NCBI RefSeq assembly: GCF_000526635.1
Contig: NZ_JAGL01000006.1
Coordinates: 40,960 to 104,959 of the forward strand
Length of the DNA: 64,000 bases
Direction: 5' to 3'
Origin: Aminobacter sp. J41
GTDB taxonomy: Bacteria > Pseudomonadota > Alphaproteobacteria > Rhizobiales > Rhizobiaceae
Position numbers and translations under genes: made by a program. The notes under the pieces were generated by a model. The model did not search any database, had not been told where the DNA came from, and saw only the letters and a program-made list of their open reading frames with translations. Shown piece after piece: positions 9,565 through 17,599 of the stretch; the stretch's first letter is position 1; every line of letters begins with the position of its first letter.

Positions 9565-9603
9565 AAGGTGGGGGTGATGCGAATCGCCGCCACCTTTTTA
9601 TTA
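9565..9603 (+). terminator. Intrinsic terminator after rpsU
   Basis: A 14-bp imperfect inverted repeat (AAGGTGGGGGTGAT with ATCGCCGCCACCTT, one mismatch and one G-U) is followed by TTTTTATTATT. It lies 40 bases after the rpsU stop and 75 bases before the TPR gene start. Confidence 0.8.
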
Positions 9604-9677
9604 TTCTGCAACAACCCGGCTGGAACCTGTCCCGGCGCAAGACGTTGCTGGATGCGGCGAAGAAGGGGATTCACCAC

Positions 9678-10529
9678 ATGACGATCGAGGCCGTGGCTGA
9701 CCGGCGTTTCCTGAAGAGTTCGACTGCCGGGGTCTTTGCCCTGCTTGCGGCGCTGGCCCTGAGTGGCTGCGAGACGACCACGTCGACACTCAGCAGCGTA
9801 GCTGTCGACACCGCACAGAGCTCAACCGAGAACATCTCCTCGCTGAGCGAAGTGATCCGCCGGACTCCGAATGATCCGGAAGCTTACAACATCCGTGGCT
9901 CGGCCTACGGCAAGGGTGGCCGCTACAAGGAAGCCCTGCGGGACTTTGACACGGCGATCCGCCTCAACCCCAACTTCTACCAGGCCTATGCGAACCGCGC
10001 GCTGATCCATCGCTACATGAACAACCAGCAGGCGGCGCTGCAAGACTACAACCGCGCGATCCAGATCAATCCGAACTACGACGCCGCCTATATCGGTCGC
10101 GGCAACCTCTATCGCCTGGCCGGCCGCGACAGCGAGGCGTTCCAGGACTTCGAGCGGGCGATCCAGCTCGACACCACCGACCCGCGCGCCTACCACAACC
10201 GTGGCCTGCTCTATCAGGCACGCGGCCAGCACGACTTCGCGCTGCAGGACTTCGCGGCCGCCATCTCGCTGTCGCCACAGGCGACCGAGCCTTACACGGC
10301 GCGTGGTCTGTCCTACCTCGCCCTCAACGACGACGAGAACGCAGCAGCGGACTTCAACCGCGTCATCACGATCGACCGGTCGAATGCGGAAGCCTGGGCG
10401 TATCAGGGTGTAGTGCTGGAGCGACAGGGCGATAAGACCCGCGCGATGCGCTCCTATGGCGAGGCGCTGCGCCTAAATCCGAACTTGAAGGTTGCGAAGG
10501 ACGGCGTGGCCCGTACCCGGACCTCCTAG
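9678..10529 (+). CDS. TPR-repeat lipoprotein
   Basis: Protein of 283 residues. A hydrophobic N-terminal segment ends in LALSGC, a lipobox, so the mature protein is probably lipid-anchored, starting at that Cys. About six consecutive tetratricopeptide repeats follow (for example YKEALRDFDTAIRLNPNFYQ, then QAALQDYNRAIQINPNYDAA). I chose the ATG at 9678, with AGAAGGGG upstream, because the longer frame would begin inside the rpsU terminator. TPR lipoproteins of this kind act as envelope scaffolds, as NlpI does in enterics. The partner is unknown. Confidence 0.85.
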   Translation: MTIEAVADRRFLKSSTAGVFALLAALALSGCETTTSTLSSVAVDTAQSSTENISSLSEVIRRTPNDPEAYNIRGSAYGKGGRYKEALRDFDTAIRLNPNFYQAYANRALIHRYMNNQQAALQDYNRAIQINPNYDAAYIGRGNLYRLAGRDSEAFQDFERAIQLDTTDPRAYHNRGLLYQARGQHDFALQDFAAAISLSPQATEPYTARGLSYLALNDDENAAADFNRVITIDRSNAEAWAYQGVVLERQGDKTRAMRSYGEALRLNPNLKVAKDGVARTRTS

Positions 10530-10558
10530 CCGTCCTTCTCAAGTTCAGCAGCAGAAAA

Positions 10559-11368
10559 CTATTCTGCCTCACGCGCCGCCGCAGCATTGCGGCGGCGAAG
10601 TATTTCGTACGTGACGGCGCCAAGCACCGTGATGGTGATCAGGATGAGCGCCAGCGCGTTCACGGCCGGCGTCAGGCCGGTGCGGACCTTGGTCGCGATG
10701 AACACCGTCAGCGGCGTGTCGAAGCCGCGCACGAACAGCGTCGTGTTGTAGTTCTCGACCGACTGCAACACCGCCAGGAAGGCGGCCGCGATCAGCGACG
10801 GCTTCAGGTACGGCAGCAGGATGCGGCGGAAGACCATGAACTTCGACGCGCCGAGACCAAGGGCTGCCTCCTCCTGCGTGCGATCGAAACGCTGCAGGCG
10901 CGCCGCCACCATCAGCATCACGTAGCAGATGATGAAGCTCGACTGCGCTACGACGATCAGGAACGTGCCGCCGCCGACATTGAGCTGGCGCCACAGCACC
11001 AGCGTCGAGATGCCGATGACGACGCCGGGCGTCAGCAGCGGCGATACCATCAGCGCGTAAAGCAGGCCCCTCGCCCGCGCATGCAGGCTCGTCAGCATCA
11101 ACGCGGCGGCCGTGCCGATCGGCAGCGAGACGATGACGACGAAGAAGGCAACTACGACCGAAGTCCACACGGCCTGCCACATCGCCGCGTCCGCCCACAG
11201 CTCCGAGAACCATTGCAGGGTGGTGCCCTGCCACGGCGTCACGGTTGGGAAACGGCTGGTGTTGAACGTCGCGGCCGACATCACCACCAGCGGCATGAAC
11301 AGGTAGACGAAGAACGCCACCATGTAGAAGCGGAACACCCAGCGGGCGATACGATCAGCGGCACTCAT
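10559..11368 (-). CDS. ABC transporter permease, PotC-like
   Basis: Inner-membrane permease of 269 residues with six hydrophobic segments and the EAA loop QEEAALGLGASKFMVFRRIL that contacts the ATPase. It belongs to the spermidine/putrescine (PotC, YdcV) class. I chose the ATG at 11368 because it overlaps the stop of the upstream permease as ATGA and begins directly before the first membrane segment. It is the last gene of a four-gene importer operon, convergent with the TPR gene. A 10-bp GC hairpin lies within its last codons (10574-10597). Confidence 0.92.
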   Translation of the reverse strand: MSAADRIARWVFRFYMVAFFVYLFMPLVVMSAATFNTSRFPTVTPWQGTTLQWFSELWADAAMWQAVWTSVVVAFFVVIVSLPIGTAAALMLTSLHARARGLLYALMVSPLLTPGVVIGISTLVLWRQLNVGGGTFLIVVAQSSFIICYVMLMVAARLQRFDRTQEEAALGLGASKFMVFRRILLPYLKPSLIAAAFLAVLQSVENYNTTLFVRGFDTPLTVFIATKVRTGLTPAVNALALILITITVLGAVTYEILRRRNAAAAREAE

Positions 11369-12246
11369 TTCGCCACATCCGTCAGGCTGACACGTGCGAT
11401 CTTGAGCGTGGCGAGCACGACGACAAGGCACAGCACGAGGAGGACCAGCGCATAGGCCGCACCACGATTCCAGTCGCCGCCCTCGAAGAACCAGTTGTAG
11501 ATGACCTCGGTGAACCAGCGGCTGCCGGGAGCGCCAAGGAGCGCTGGTGCCACGTAGGATCCTGCCGCAAGCATGAAGGTGAACACGCAGCCGGTCGCGA
11601 TGCCCGCCTTGGCGTGCGGCATCACTACCCGCCAGTGGATGCGCCAGGTCGAGGCGCCAAGGTCGCGGGCTGCTTCGATCTGCGACTTATCGAGGCTCTC
11701 GATCGAGTTGTAGATCGGGAACAGCATGAACAGGATGTAGGCGTAGACCATGCCGGCGAGCACGCCGATATTGCCGTACCAACGCACCGGCGCCTCGATG
11801 ATTCCCATGTTCAGCAGCACGGCGTTGAGCGGACCGCGGAAGGCGAGGATGATGTACCAAGCGAGCGTGCGCAGTACCTCGTTGATCCAGAACGGGATCG
11901 TCAGCGCGAGGATCGCGATGGCGGTCTGGCCGGGCGTGGCGCGCTGTGCCAGCCAAAAAGCGAGCGGATAGCAGACCACGAAGGTGATGAACGCGACGAA
12001 GGCGCTGGCCCAAATCGTCTTGAAGAAGATCGAGCGGTGCACGGCCTCGTTGGCGAGGTAGAGGATGTTATCGAGCGAATAGACGTCGTTCGGCCCGCCG
12101 ATCTGCGCTGGCGGCAGGTTCGGCCGCAGCGCGTAGTCGATCATCATCACATTTGGGGCAAGCACCATGCCCGCCAGCCACAGGAAGACCAGCGCGATGA
12201 AGATCGTGGCGAGTCCGCCGCCGAAGCGTTGGTAGAGACTAGCCAT
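11365..12246 (-). CDS. ABC transporter permease, PotB-like
   Basis: Inner-membrane permease of 293 residues, partner of the downstream permease. The EAA loop EAARDLGASTWRIHWRVVMP is clear, and membrane segments flank it. I chose the ATG at 12246 (MASLYQRFGGG), which overlaps the end of the ATPase gene by eight bases; the longer frame would overlap the ATPase much more. Class by resemblance is polyamine import (PotB, YdcU). Spermidine, putrescine, GABA or opines are all possible substrates. Confidence 0.92.
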   Translation of the reverse strand: MASLYQRFGGGLATIFIALVFLWLAGMVLAPNVMMIDYALRPNLPPAQIGGPNDVYSLDNILYLANEAVHRSIFFKTIWASAFVAFITFVVCYPLAFWLAQRATPGQTAIAILALTIPFWINEVLRTLAWYIILAFRGPLNAVLLNMGIIEAPVRWYGNIGVLAGMVYAYILFMLFPIYNSIESLDKSQIEAARDLGASTWRIHWRVVMPHAKAGIATGCVFTFMLAAGSYVAPALLGAPGSRWFTEVIYNWFFEGGDWNRGAAYALVLLVLCLVVVLATLKIARVSLTDVAK

Positions 12247-13306
12247 CGGGCAGCACCACCGCATGCTGGGTCGCGAAGCCAAACGAAGCCTGGCTGCCGG
12301 TTGCAGGCGCATTGGCAAGGTCGGTCGACGGGATCGACGCGATCAGCTGCGAACCATCCTGGAGGCGGCCATAGGCGAGGCCGAATGCGCCCTCGAAATC
12401 GATGCGGTCGACCGTGGAGGTCAGCACGTTTTCGCCTGCTCCGCCAGACACCAGCGCCTCCGGGCGCACGTAGAGCTTGACCTTGTCGCCAGCCTTGATG
12501 CCGCCATTGGCGCGGCCGCGCAACGAGCCAAGCGGAGTTTCTACCGCGGCAATGCCATCGGCGATGGTGGTCACCTTGCCAGCGATCGCGTTGTTCTCGC
12601 CGACGAAGGTCGCAACGAACGGTGTCGCCGGATTGTCGTAGAGCTCGCGCGGCGTGCCAACCTGCTGCAGGACGCCCGCGCTCATGACCGCGATGCGGTC
12701 CGACATCGCCAGCGCTTCCGACTGGTCATGCGTGATGTAGATGAAGGTGACGCCCGTGCGCTTCTGCAGCGCGCGCAGCTCGGCGCGCATGTGCTGGCGC
12801 AGCTTGAGGTCGAGCGCGGACAGCGGCTCATCGAGCAGCAGAACCTGCGGCTCCACGGCGAGCGCACGCGCGATCGCGACGCGCTGGCGCTGGCCGCCGG
12901 ACAGCTCGCCCGGCATGCGGTCGCCATAGCCCTCGAGGGCGATCAGTTTGAGAAGTTCATCGGCCTTCTTGCGGCGTTCGGCCTTGGAGGCCCCACGCGC
13001 TTCAAGTCCGAATGCGATGTTTTCCCAGACCGGCATCAGCGGGAACAGCGCCAGCGACTGGAAGATCATCGCGGTGGGGCGCTGGTTGGGGCCAAGCCCC
13101 TGCATATCCTTGCCACCGATCAGGATGCGGCCTTCAGTCGGCTGCAGGAAGCCGGCGATCATCCGCAGGATCGTGGTCTTGCCGCAGCCGGATGGGCCGA
13201 GAATGGAAAAGAATTCGCCGCCATTGACGGTGAAGTTGACGTCGCCCACGGCGCGCGTGGCGCCAAAGCTCATGCCGACCGCTTGCAGCTCGACGGAGTG
13301 ACTCAT
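12239..13306 (-). CDS. ABC transporter ATP-binding protein, PotA-like
   Basis: ATPase of 355 residues with Walker A GPSGCGKTTILRM near residue 37, signature LSGGQRQRVAIARAL, Walker B VLLLDEPLSALD and switch His in THDQSEALAMSDR. The last 100 or so residues form the TOBE domain seen in PotA/MalK-type ATPases. It powers the two permeases encoded downstream. A stable hairpin separates it from the binding-protein gene upstream. Confidence 0.94.
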   Translation of the reverse strand: MSHSVELQAVGMSFGATRAVGDVNFTVNGGEFFSILGPSGCGKTTILRMIAGFLQPTEGRILIGGKDMQGLGPNQRPTAMIFQSLALFPLMPVWENIAFGLEARGASKAERRKKADELLKLIALEGYGDRMPGELSGGQRQRVAIARALAVEPQVLLLDEPLSALDLKLRQHMRAELRALQKRTGVTFIYITHDQSEALAMSDRIAVMSAGVLQQVGTPRELYDNPATPFVATFVGENNAIAGKVTTIADGIAAVETPLGSLRGRANGGIKAGDKVKLYVRPEALVSGGAGENVLTSTVDRIDFEGAFGLAYGRLQDGSQLIASIPSTDLANAPATGSQASFGFATQHAVVLPDG

Positions 13307-13327
13307 CAGGTACCTCTTGTGGGGGGA

Positions 13328-13351
13328 GAAGGGGCTCTTGCGAGCCCCTTC
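13328..13351 (-). promoter_or_regulatory. Intercistronic hairpin without U tract
   Basis: A perfect 10-bp stem (GAAGGGGCTC with GAGCCCCTTC) and a 4-base loop lie 10 bases after the stop of the binding-protein gene. No T run follows on the minus strand, so it is unlikely to terminate fully. It may protect the upstream mRNA segment from 3' decay, giving more binding protein than ATPase/permease. Confidence 0.6.
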
Positions 13352-13360
13352 AGTTCTTCA

Positions 13361-14485
13361 TCAGGCCGAGAGGAAGCGGTCCTGATATTCATTACGCTTC
13401 GCGACGTACCAGTTCTCCTGGATCGGCCACCACCACAGCTTGTCGAGCGCGTCGCCCGGGTAAGCAGCGGCGAAGAACGCCTTGGCGTCGTCCGACAGAA
13501 GGTCTGCAGCGCCGACAGCGGTCGAGTTGATCGAGGTGGCGTTGGTGTACATCGCTCCGGCTTCCGGCGTGAGGAACCAGTTGATGAAGGCGTAGGCCTG
13601 CTCGACATTGGTCGCACCGACCGGGATAGACACGCCTTCCATCCACGCCAGGGCGCCTTCCTTCGGCGCGATGAAGCCGACCGGCAGGCCTTCCTTGGCG
13701 AGCGCAGCAGCGGTCGAGTCCCAGGTCTGGCCGATCGCGGCGCCGTTGACGCGGAACGCGCCCTGCGCCTCGTTCTCGTTGGTCCAGAACTGCATGATGT
13801 TGCCCTTGCGAGCGATCGCCTCGGCAAGGATCACGTCGAAGATCTCGATCTGGGCTTCCGGGCTGGTGAAGGCGTCGAGCAGCGGACGCGGCAGCTTGCC
13901 TTCGGCTTCGAGCCACAGGCCGAGGCCGACGAGGCTCGAATGGCCGCGAACGGTTGCCTTGCCGGCCATCTCCGGCTTCCAGATGTCGCCGTAGGACGCG
14001 GTGCCGTACTCGAGCGGAGCCTGGTCCTTGTCGAAGGCGATTGCCTCGGTGCCCCAGTCAACCGGAACCTGATAGCGCTTACCGTCGATGACGGCGCCGA
14101 ACTTGGCCGAATTCTCCCAGGCGCTAGGAAGGCACTTGGACACCTCGACCTTGGACTCGTCGAGCGGCTGGATCAGGCCGTATTCAACGTAGTTCGGAAC
14201 GCGATCAACGGTCGGCCAGATCAGGTCGAAGCCACCGCCATTGTTGGCGCGCAGCTGGTTCAGCAGCTCGTCATTGGTGCCGTAAGGCGTGTAGTTCGCC
14301 TTGATGCCCGTCGCCTTCTCGAAGGCGCCGAGAATTTCGTCGTTCAGGTAGCCGGCCCACGCGAAAATGTTGACCGACCCCGAGGAGCCCTGCGCGTAGC
14401 TGCGCGAAATGAACGGAGCGGCCAGCGAAAGGCCGGCCGTCGCCGCAGCACCACGCAGAAGCGTGCGTCTCTGGATTGTCATCAT
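13361..14485 (-). CDS. ABC transporter substrate-binding protein, PotD-like
   Basis: Periplasmic binding protein of 374 residues. The N terminus RRTLLRGAAATAGLSLAAP is a twin-arginine-like signal ending near SYAQG. The mature part begins VNIFAWAGYLNDEILGAFEK, the usual start of PotD/PotF-type proteins. I chose the ATG at 14485, with AGGGAGAGC 6-14 bases upstream; the longer frame lacks a signal at its start. First gene of the operon (binding protein, ATPase, two permeases). A likely promoter lies at 14531-14558. Substrate class is polyamine-like by family; the exact ligand is unknown. Confidence 0.92.
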   Translation of the reverse strand: MMTIQRRTLLRGAAATAGLSLAAPFISRSYAQGSSGSVNIFAWAGYLNDEILGAFEKATGIKANYTPYGTNDELLNQLRANNGGGFDLIWPTVDRVPNYVEYGLIQPLDESKVEVSKCLPSAWENSAKFGAVIDGKRYQVPVDWGTEAIAFDKDQAPLEYGTASYGDIWKPEMAGKATVRGHSSLVGLGLWLEAEGKLPRPLLDAFTSPEAQIEIFDVILAEAIARKGNIMQFWTNENEAQGAFRVNGAAIGQTWDSTAAALAKEGLPVGFIAPKEGALAWMEGVSIPVGATNVEQAYAFINWFLTPEAGAMYTNATSINSTAVGAADLLSDDAKAFFAAAYPGDALDKLWWWPIQENWYVAKRNEYQDRFLSA

Positions 14486-14530
14486 GAAAGTGCTCTCCCT
14501 GGTTGCGAATGACCCGCGTTTATTTTCACT

Positions 14531-14558
14531 ATGATACATTTCGATGACAAATGCGCAA
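14531..14558 (-). promoter_or_regulatory. Candidate promoter of the PotD-like operon
   Basis: Minus strand TTGCGC (14553-14558), a 16-base spacer, and TATCAT (14531-14536). It lies about 45 bases upstream of the start codon and downstream of the terminator at 14674, so the operon need not be read from the structured RNA upstream. Confidence 0.5.
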
Positions 14559-14673
14559 TCGGATGATTAGTCGGTCCGCCACTTTAAGGTGAACATTCCG
14601 CAGGGAGAAAACGTCGCGGCAACAAAAAGTTAGCAGATGCTGATTTGCTGAGCAGGCGGCCAGAAGTTGCCGG

Positions 14674-14932
14674 AAAAAGAAACGCCCGGTTGCTGACCGG
14701 GCGAGCAAATTTCACAGTCTTCAAACCGCCAGGACCATCGTCATGGGTCAACGACCTGACGATATGCCCCCTCACCTTCCTGGCATCAGGGGCAGCATTG
14801 GCATTCCAACCAATGCCGGGCGGCGTGTCATCGATTCGGACACGGTGAAATCCCAACCTGCAGCGCCGCGAAAAAATATCGCTGTGCACACCGCAAAACG
14901 ACGACGCGAGGCCCCGTCAGGTCAGCCTCGCG
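14674..14932 (-). ncRNA. Candidate multi-stem structured RNA with terminator
   Basis: This gene-free stretch folds, read on the minus strand, into consecutive perfect stems. P1 (14845-14851 with 14709-14715, 7 bp) closes a junction holding P2 (14839-14844/14824-14829), P3 (14810-14816/14795-14801) and P4 (14778-14784/14728-14734). P4 contains an inner stem (14757-14763/14737-14743) extended by 14753-14756/14746-14749. A GC-rich 8-bp terminator follows (14683-14703) with TTTCTTTTT (14674-14682). Upstream, hairpin 14905-14932 has a loop (14915-14923) exactly complementary over nine bases to 14753-14761 of P4. The RNA would be about 180-260 nt; its 5' end is uncertain. I do not recognise the family. 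An independent small RNA is favoured over a leader because a separate promoter lies before the next gene. Confidence 0.6.
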
Positions 14933-14998
14933 CGGCAGCATACCGTCCTCCGCTGCAGGAACCGGAATCTTGCGATCGGTTCACGCAGCGGCTGGCGC

Positions 14999-15226
14999 TT
15001 AGCGCAGCAGGAAGGTGCCGGCGGCGATCAGGATGATGAAGAGGAAAGTGGCCGAGAAAAAGCCGGCGGTCGTGAAGAACCCGAAGGCCATGGCAATGAG
15101 GAGCGCCACGGTCGCCATCGAGCCGTACTTCACGATCGTGTTGAACAGCGCGTAGCTCTTCTCGTGCTCCCGATAGTCCATCTCGGCGCCGAGTTCGACA
15201 GGACCCGTCGGAGTGTGGTCAGCCAT
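14999..15226 (-). CDS. aa3-type cytochrome c oxidase subunit IV-like protein
   Basis: Small protein of 75 residues. The soluble N terminus contains MDYREHEKSYALFNTIVKYG, the pattern of the bacterial aa3 oxidase subunit IV family, followed by two close hydrophobic segments (about residues 36-74). The family sits in the inner membrane with the oxidase complex. I chose the ATG at 15226 (MADHTPTGPV). A 100-base gap separates it from the upstream livF-like gene. An 8-bp hairpin 67 bases after its stop (14905-14932) might end its transcript but has only a weak, distant T run. Confidence 0.85.
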   Translation of the reverse strand: MADHTPTGPVELGAEMDYREHEKSYALFNTIVKYGSMATVALLIAMAFGFFTTAGFFSATFLFIILIAAGTFLLR

Positions 15227-15329
15227 TTCAGTATCCCCTCCGTAAAACAGATGCATCGCTGATAGCGAAAACAGTGCATCGGGGCAATGGGAGTAATGTC
15301 GCGCCCTGATCGACGAGCTGCTTGTGAAT

Positions 15330-16172
15330 TCAGGCGAGCCAGCGCTTGCGGCGCTTGTAATGTTTCACGTCGCGGAACGATTTCCGTCCCTCGCCGCCGA
15401 CGCCGAGGTAAAATTCCTTCACGTCCTCGTTTTCCCGCAGCGATTGCGCGTCGCCATCGAGAACCACGCGGCCCGATTCGAGGATGTAACCGTACTTGGC
15501 GTAGCGCAGCGCGATATTGGTGTTCTGCTCGGCAAGGAGGAAAGACACACCCTGCTCCTCATTGAGCTTCTTCACGATCTCGAAGATTTCCTCCACCAGT
15601 TGCGGCGCAAGGCCCATCGACGGTTCGTCAAGCAGGATCATCTTCGGCCGGCTCATCAGCGCCCGCCCTATCGCAACCATCTGCTGCTCGCCGCCGGACG
15701 TGTAGCCGGCCTGACTGGTGCGGCGAACCTTCAGGCGAGGAAAATATTGGTAGACGAGCTCGAGGTCATCGCGGATCGCCGCCTTCCCATCGCGGCGTGT
15801 GAAGGCGCCGGTGAGCAAATTATCTTCGACCGAAAGGTGGCCGAAGCAGTGCCGGCCCTCCATTACCTGGATGCAGCCGCGCCGCACCAGTTCATTCGGC
15901 GACAGAGCCTGCACCTCCTCGCCCTTAAACACGATCGTGCCCTTGGTGACCTCGCCGCGCTCGGCATGCAGCAGGTTCGAGATGGCCTTGAGCGTCGTCG
16001 TCTTGCCAGCGCCGTTGGCACCGAGGAGTGCGGTGATGCCGCCGCGCGGCACCGACAGCGACACGCCCTTGAGCACCAGGATGACGTGGTCGTAGATCAC
16101 CTCGATGTTGTTGACCGAGAGGATCGCATCGCCGGGCTGGCTGACGGGTTCGGTGCTGGCTGTCGTCATCAT
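15330..16172 (-). CDS. livF: Branched-chain-type ABC transporter ATP-binding protein
   Basis: ATPase of 280 residues of the LivF class. Walker A GANGAGKTTTLKA is near residue 53, the signature is YTSGGEQQMVAIGRAL (the first residue of LSGG is replaced by Thr), and Walker B is MILLDEPSMGLAP. It is the last gene of the operon ligase-livG-livH-livM-livK-livF. A strong hairpin lies in the 52-base gap after the binding-protein gene. The transported ligand is probably a carboxylate that the ligase activates; this is inferred from the operon. Confidence 0.92.
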   Translation of the reverse strand: MMTTASTEPVSQPGDAILSVNNIEVIYDHVILVLKGVSLSVPRGGITALLGANGAGKTTTLKAISNLLHAERGEVTKGTIVFKGEEVQALSPNELVRRGCIQVMEGRHCFGHLSVEDNLLTGAFTRRDGKAAIRDDLELVYQYFPRLKVRRTSQAGYTSGGEQQMVAIGRALMSRPKMILLDEPSMGLAPQLVEEIFEIVKKLNEEQGVSFLLAEQNTNIALRYAKYGYILESGRVVLDGDAQSLRENEDVKEFYLGVGGEGRKSFRDVKHYKRRKRWLA

Positions 16173-16190
16173 CGTCCCTCGGGAGAGTGA

Positions 16191-16213
16191 CGGCCCGGCG
16201 TGACGCCGGGCCG
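16191..16213 (-). promoter_or_regulatory. Intercistronic hairpin after the livK-like gene
   Basis: A perfect 10-bp stem (CGGCCCGGCG with CGCCGGGCCG) with a 3-base loop, 12 bases after the stop of the binding-protein gene. The minus strand lacks a T run after it. It resembles the hairpin at 13328-13351 in position and lack of a U tract. Confidence 0.6.
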
Positions 16214-16224
16214 GCTTTTTCCGG

Positions 16225-17535
16225 TTACTTGCACTCGTCGTTCATCGACCACGGCTGGTTTGCGGCCGCGTAGTCAGCGGCGGCTTTCTCGACCAGCGGG
16301 TCGATAACCGAGCGGTCGGCAGTGAGCAGATCGGAGACCTTCACGAACTTGCTGCCGTCCCACTCGACCATCCAGGCACTGGCGTGGCCCGTATGGTTGG
16401 AGCAACTCATCGCGAACGGAGCCATCATGTTCTCCGCGCCGAGTTCCGCGAGACGTGCGGCGTCGATATTGACGTTCTCCAGACCGACACGCAGCTGTTC
16501 ACGGTTGATGTTCGGCGTGCCGGCCTTGTCCTGCGCGGCCTTTACCGCCTCGGCAAGGATCACCGACATCAGGATGCCGCGCTGATAGGCGGTGGAATCA
16601 AACTCCCCTGCTTCGGCGTTGATCTGCGACTTGCCGGCGTCGACCACGTACTTTTTAACGTCCTGCATCAGCTTGGACTCGGAGTCCGCGAAGTTCCAGG
16701 ACAGCGCGCGATAGCCCTTGCCCTGCTCGCCGACGAGCTTGAGGTCCGGCTCATGCGCGCCCCACCAGACGCTGACGAACTGGTTCATTGGATAGCGCGT
16801 CTTCACCGCCTCGGAGATCGCGCTGCCGTTCATTGCGCCCCAGCCCCACATGACGACGAAGTCCGGCTTCTCGCGGCGGATCTGAAGCCACTGCGCCGAC
16901 TGGTTCTGCATCTCGGTGAGGCCGACCGGGATCGGCAGCAAGGTGAAGCCATGCTTCGAAGCAAGCGACTCGAGCAGCGGGATCGGCTCCTTGCCGTACG
17001 GATGGTCGAGGTGCAGGAAGGCAATCTTCTTACCGTTGAGGTTGTCTAGGTTGCCGTCGGAAATGCCCTGCAGGATCATCGACGCACCGTCCCAGTAGGA
17101 GGTCGGCGGGTTGAAGGCCCACTTGAAGGTCTTGCCGTCCTGCATCGCCGAGAAGCCGTAGCCCGGCGCGTACATCGGGATCTCGTCAACGCCGGCGCGC
17201 GGCAGCACCTGCAGGGTGATGCCGGTCGACCACGGCTGCGTCACCAGCGCGCCGTCGGCTTTGGTCTTCTCGTAGCACTCCACGCCCTTTTCGGTGTTGT
17301 AGCCGGTCTCGCACTCGTCAAACGCGATCTTGACGCCGTTGATGCCGCCGTCGCGCTCGTTGAGCATGGTCATGTAGTCGAGCTGGCCGTTCATGTGGGG
17401 TGTGCCGGTCGCCGCGAACGGACCGGTACGGTAGGACATGTTCGGAAGCTTGAGGGCCTCCTGCGCCGCAACTGGTGCCGCAAGGCCCAGCGCAAATACG
17501 GTTGCAAGAAGCGTTGCCTTGATCTGTGCTGTCAT
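16225..17535 (-). CDS. livK: Branched-chain-type ABC substrate-binding protein
   Basis: Periplasmic binding protein of 436 residues with a cleavable signal peptide (KATLLATVFALGLAAPVAAQ). The mature part follows the LivK-type two-lobed fold, with MNGQLDYMTMLNERDGGING and IAFLHLDHPYGKEPIPLLES as recognisable segments. This longer form (over 400 residues) occurs in operons with an acyl-CoA ligase rather than in classical leucine uptake. GGAGGAACAGGC precedes the ATG. The gene is flanked by hairpins on both sides (17553-17571 and 16191-16213), which suggests segmental control of its mRNA. The symbol denotes family, not ligand. Confidence 0.9.
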   Translation of the reverse strand: MTAQIKATLLATVFALGLAAPVAAQEALKLPNMSYRTGPFAATGTPHMNGQLDYMTMLNERDGGINGVKIAFDECETGYNTEKGVECYEKTKADGALVTQPWSTGITLQVLPRAGVDEIPMYAPGYGFSAMQDGKTFKWAFNPPTSYWDGASMILQGISDGNLDNLNGKKIAFLHLDHPYGKEPIPLLESLASKHGFTLLPIPVGLTEMQNQSAQWLQIRREKPDFVVMWGWGAMNGSAISEAVKTRYPMNQFVSVWWGAHEPDLKLVGEQGKGYRALSWNFADSESKLMQDVKKYVVDAGKSQINAEAGEFDSTAYQRGILMSVILAEAVKAAQDKAGTPNINREQLRVGLENVNIDAARLAELGAENMMAPFAMSCSNHTGHASAWMVEWDGSKFVKVSDLLTADRSVIDPLVEKAAADYAAANQPWSMNDECK

Positions 17536-17552
17536 GCCTGTTCCTCCACTTT

Positions 17553-17571
17553 GACCCGTTTTCTGCGGGTC
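17553..17571 (-). promoter_or_regulatory. Hairpin between livM- and livK-like genes
   Basis: A perfect 6-bp stem (GACCCG with CGGGTC) with a 7-base loop lies 18 bases before the livK-like start. It could be a processing or stabilising element for the binding-protein segment of the mRNA. Confidence 0.4.
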
Positions 17572-17599
17572 CTCCTCCCTTGGTTGCCGGCCTCGCAGG

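Noticed and set aside
10574-10597. Perfect 10-bp GC hairpin near the end of the PotC-like gene
   Set aside because: It is inside coding sequence for an Arg/Ala-rich tail and has no T run, so it is likely a by-product of codon use.
12263-14512. A 749-codon open frame on the plus strand
   Set aside because: It runs opposite the PotA- and PotD-like genes, crosses their intergenic gap and has no recognisable domain.
14584-14889. A 101-codon minus-strand frame across the structured RNA
   Set aside because: It reads through the intrinsic terminator, has no ribosome binding site and its translation resembles no protein. The stems explain the sequence better.
16191-16220. Hairpin followed by TTTTT on the plus strand, looking like a plus-strand terminator
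   Set aside because: No plus-strand gene ends here. The T run is on the wrong strand for the Liv operon, so I treat it as an intercistronic hairpin.
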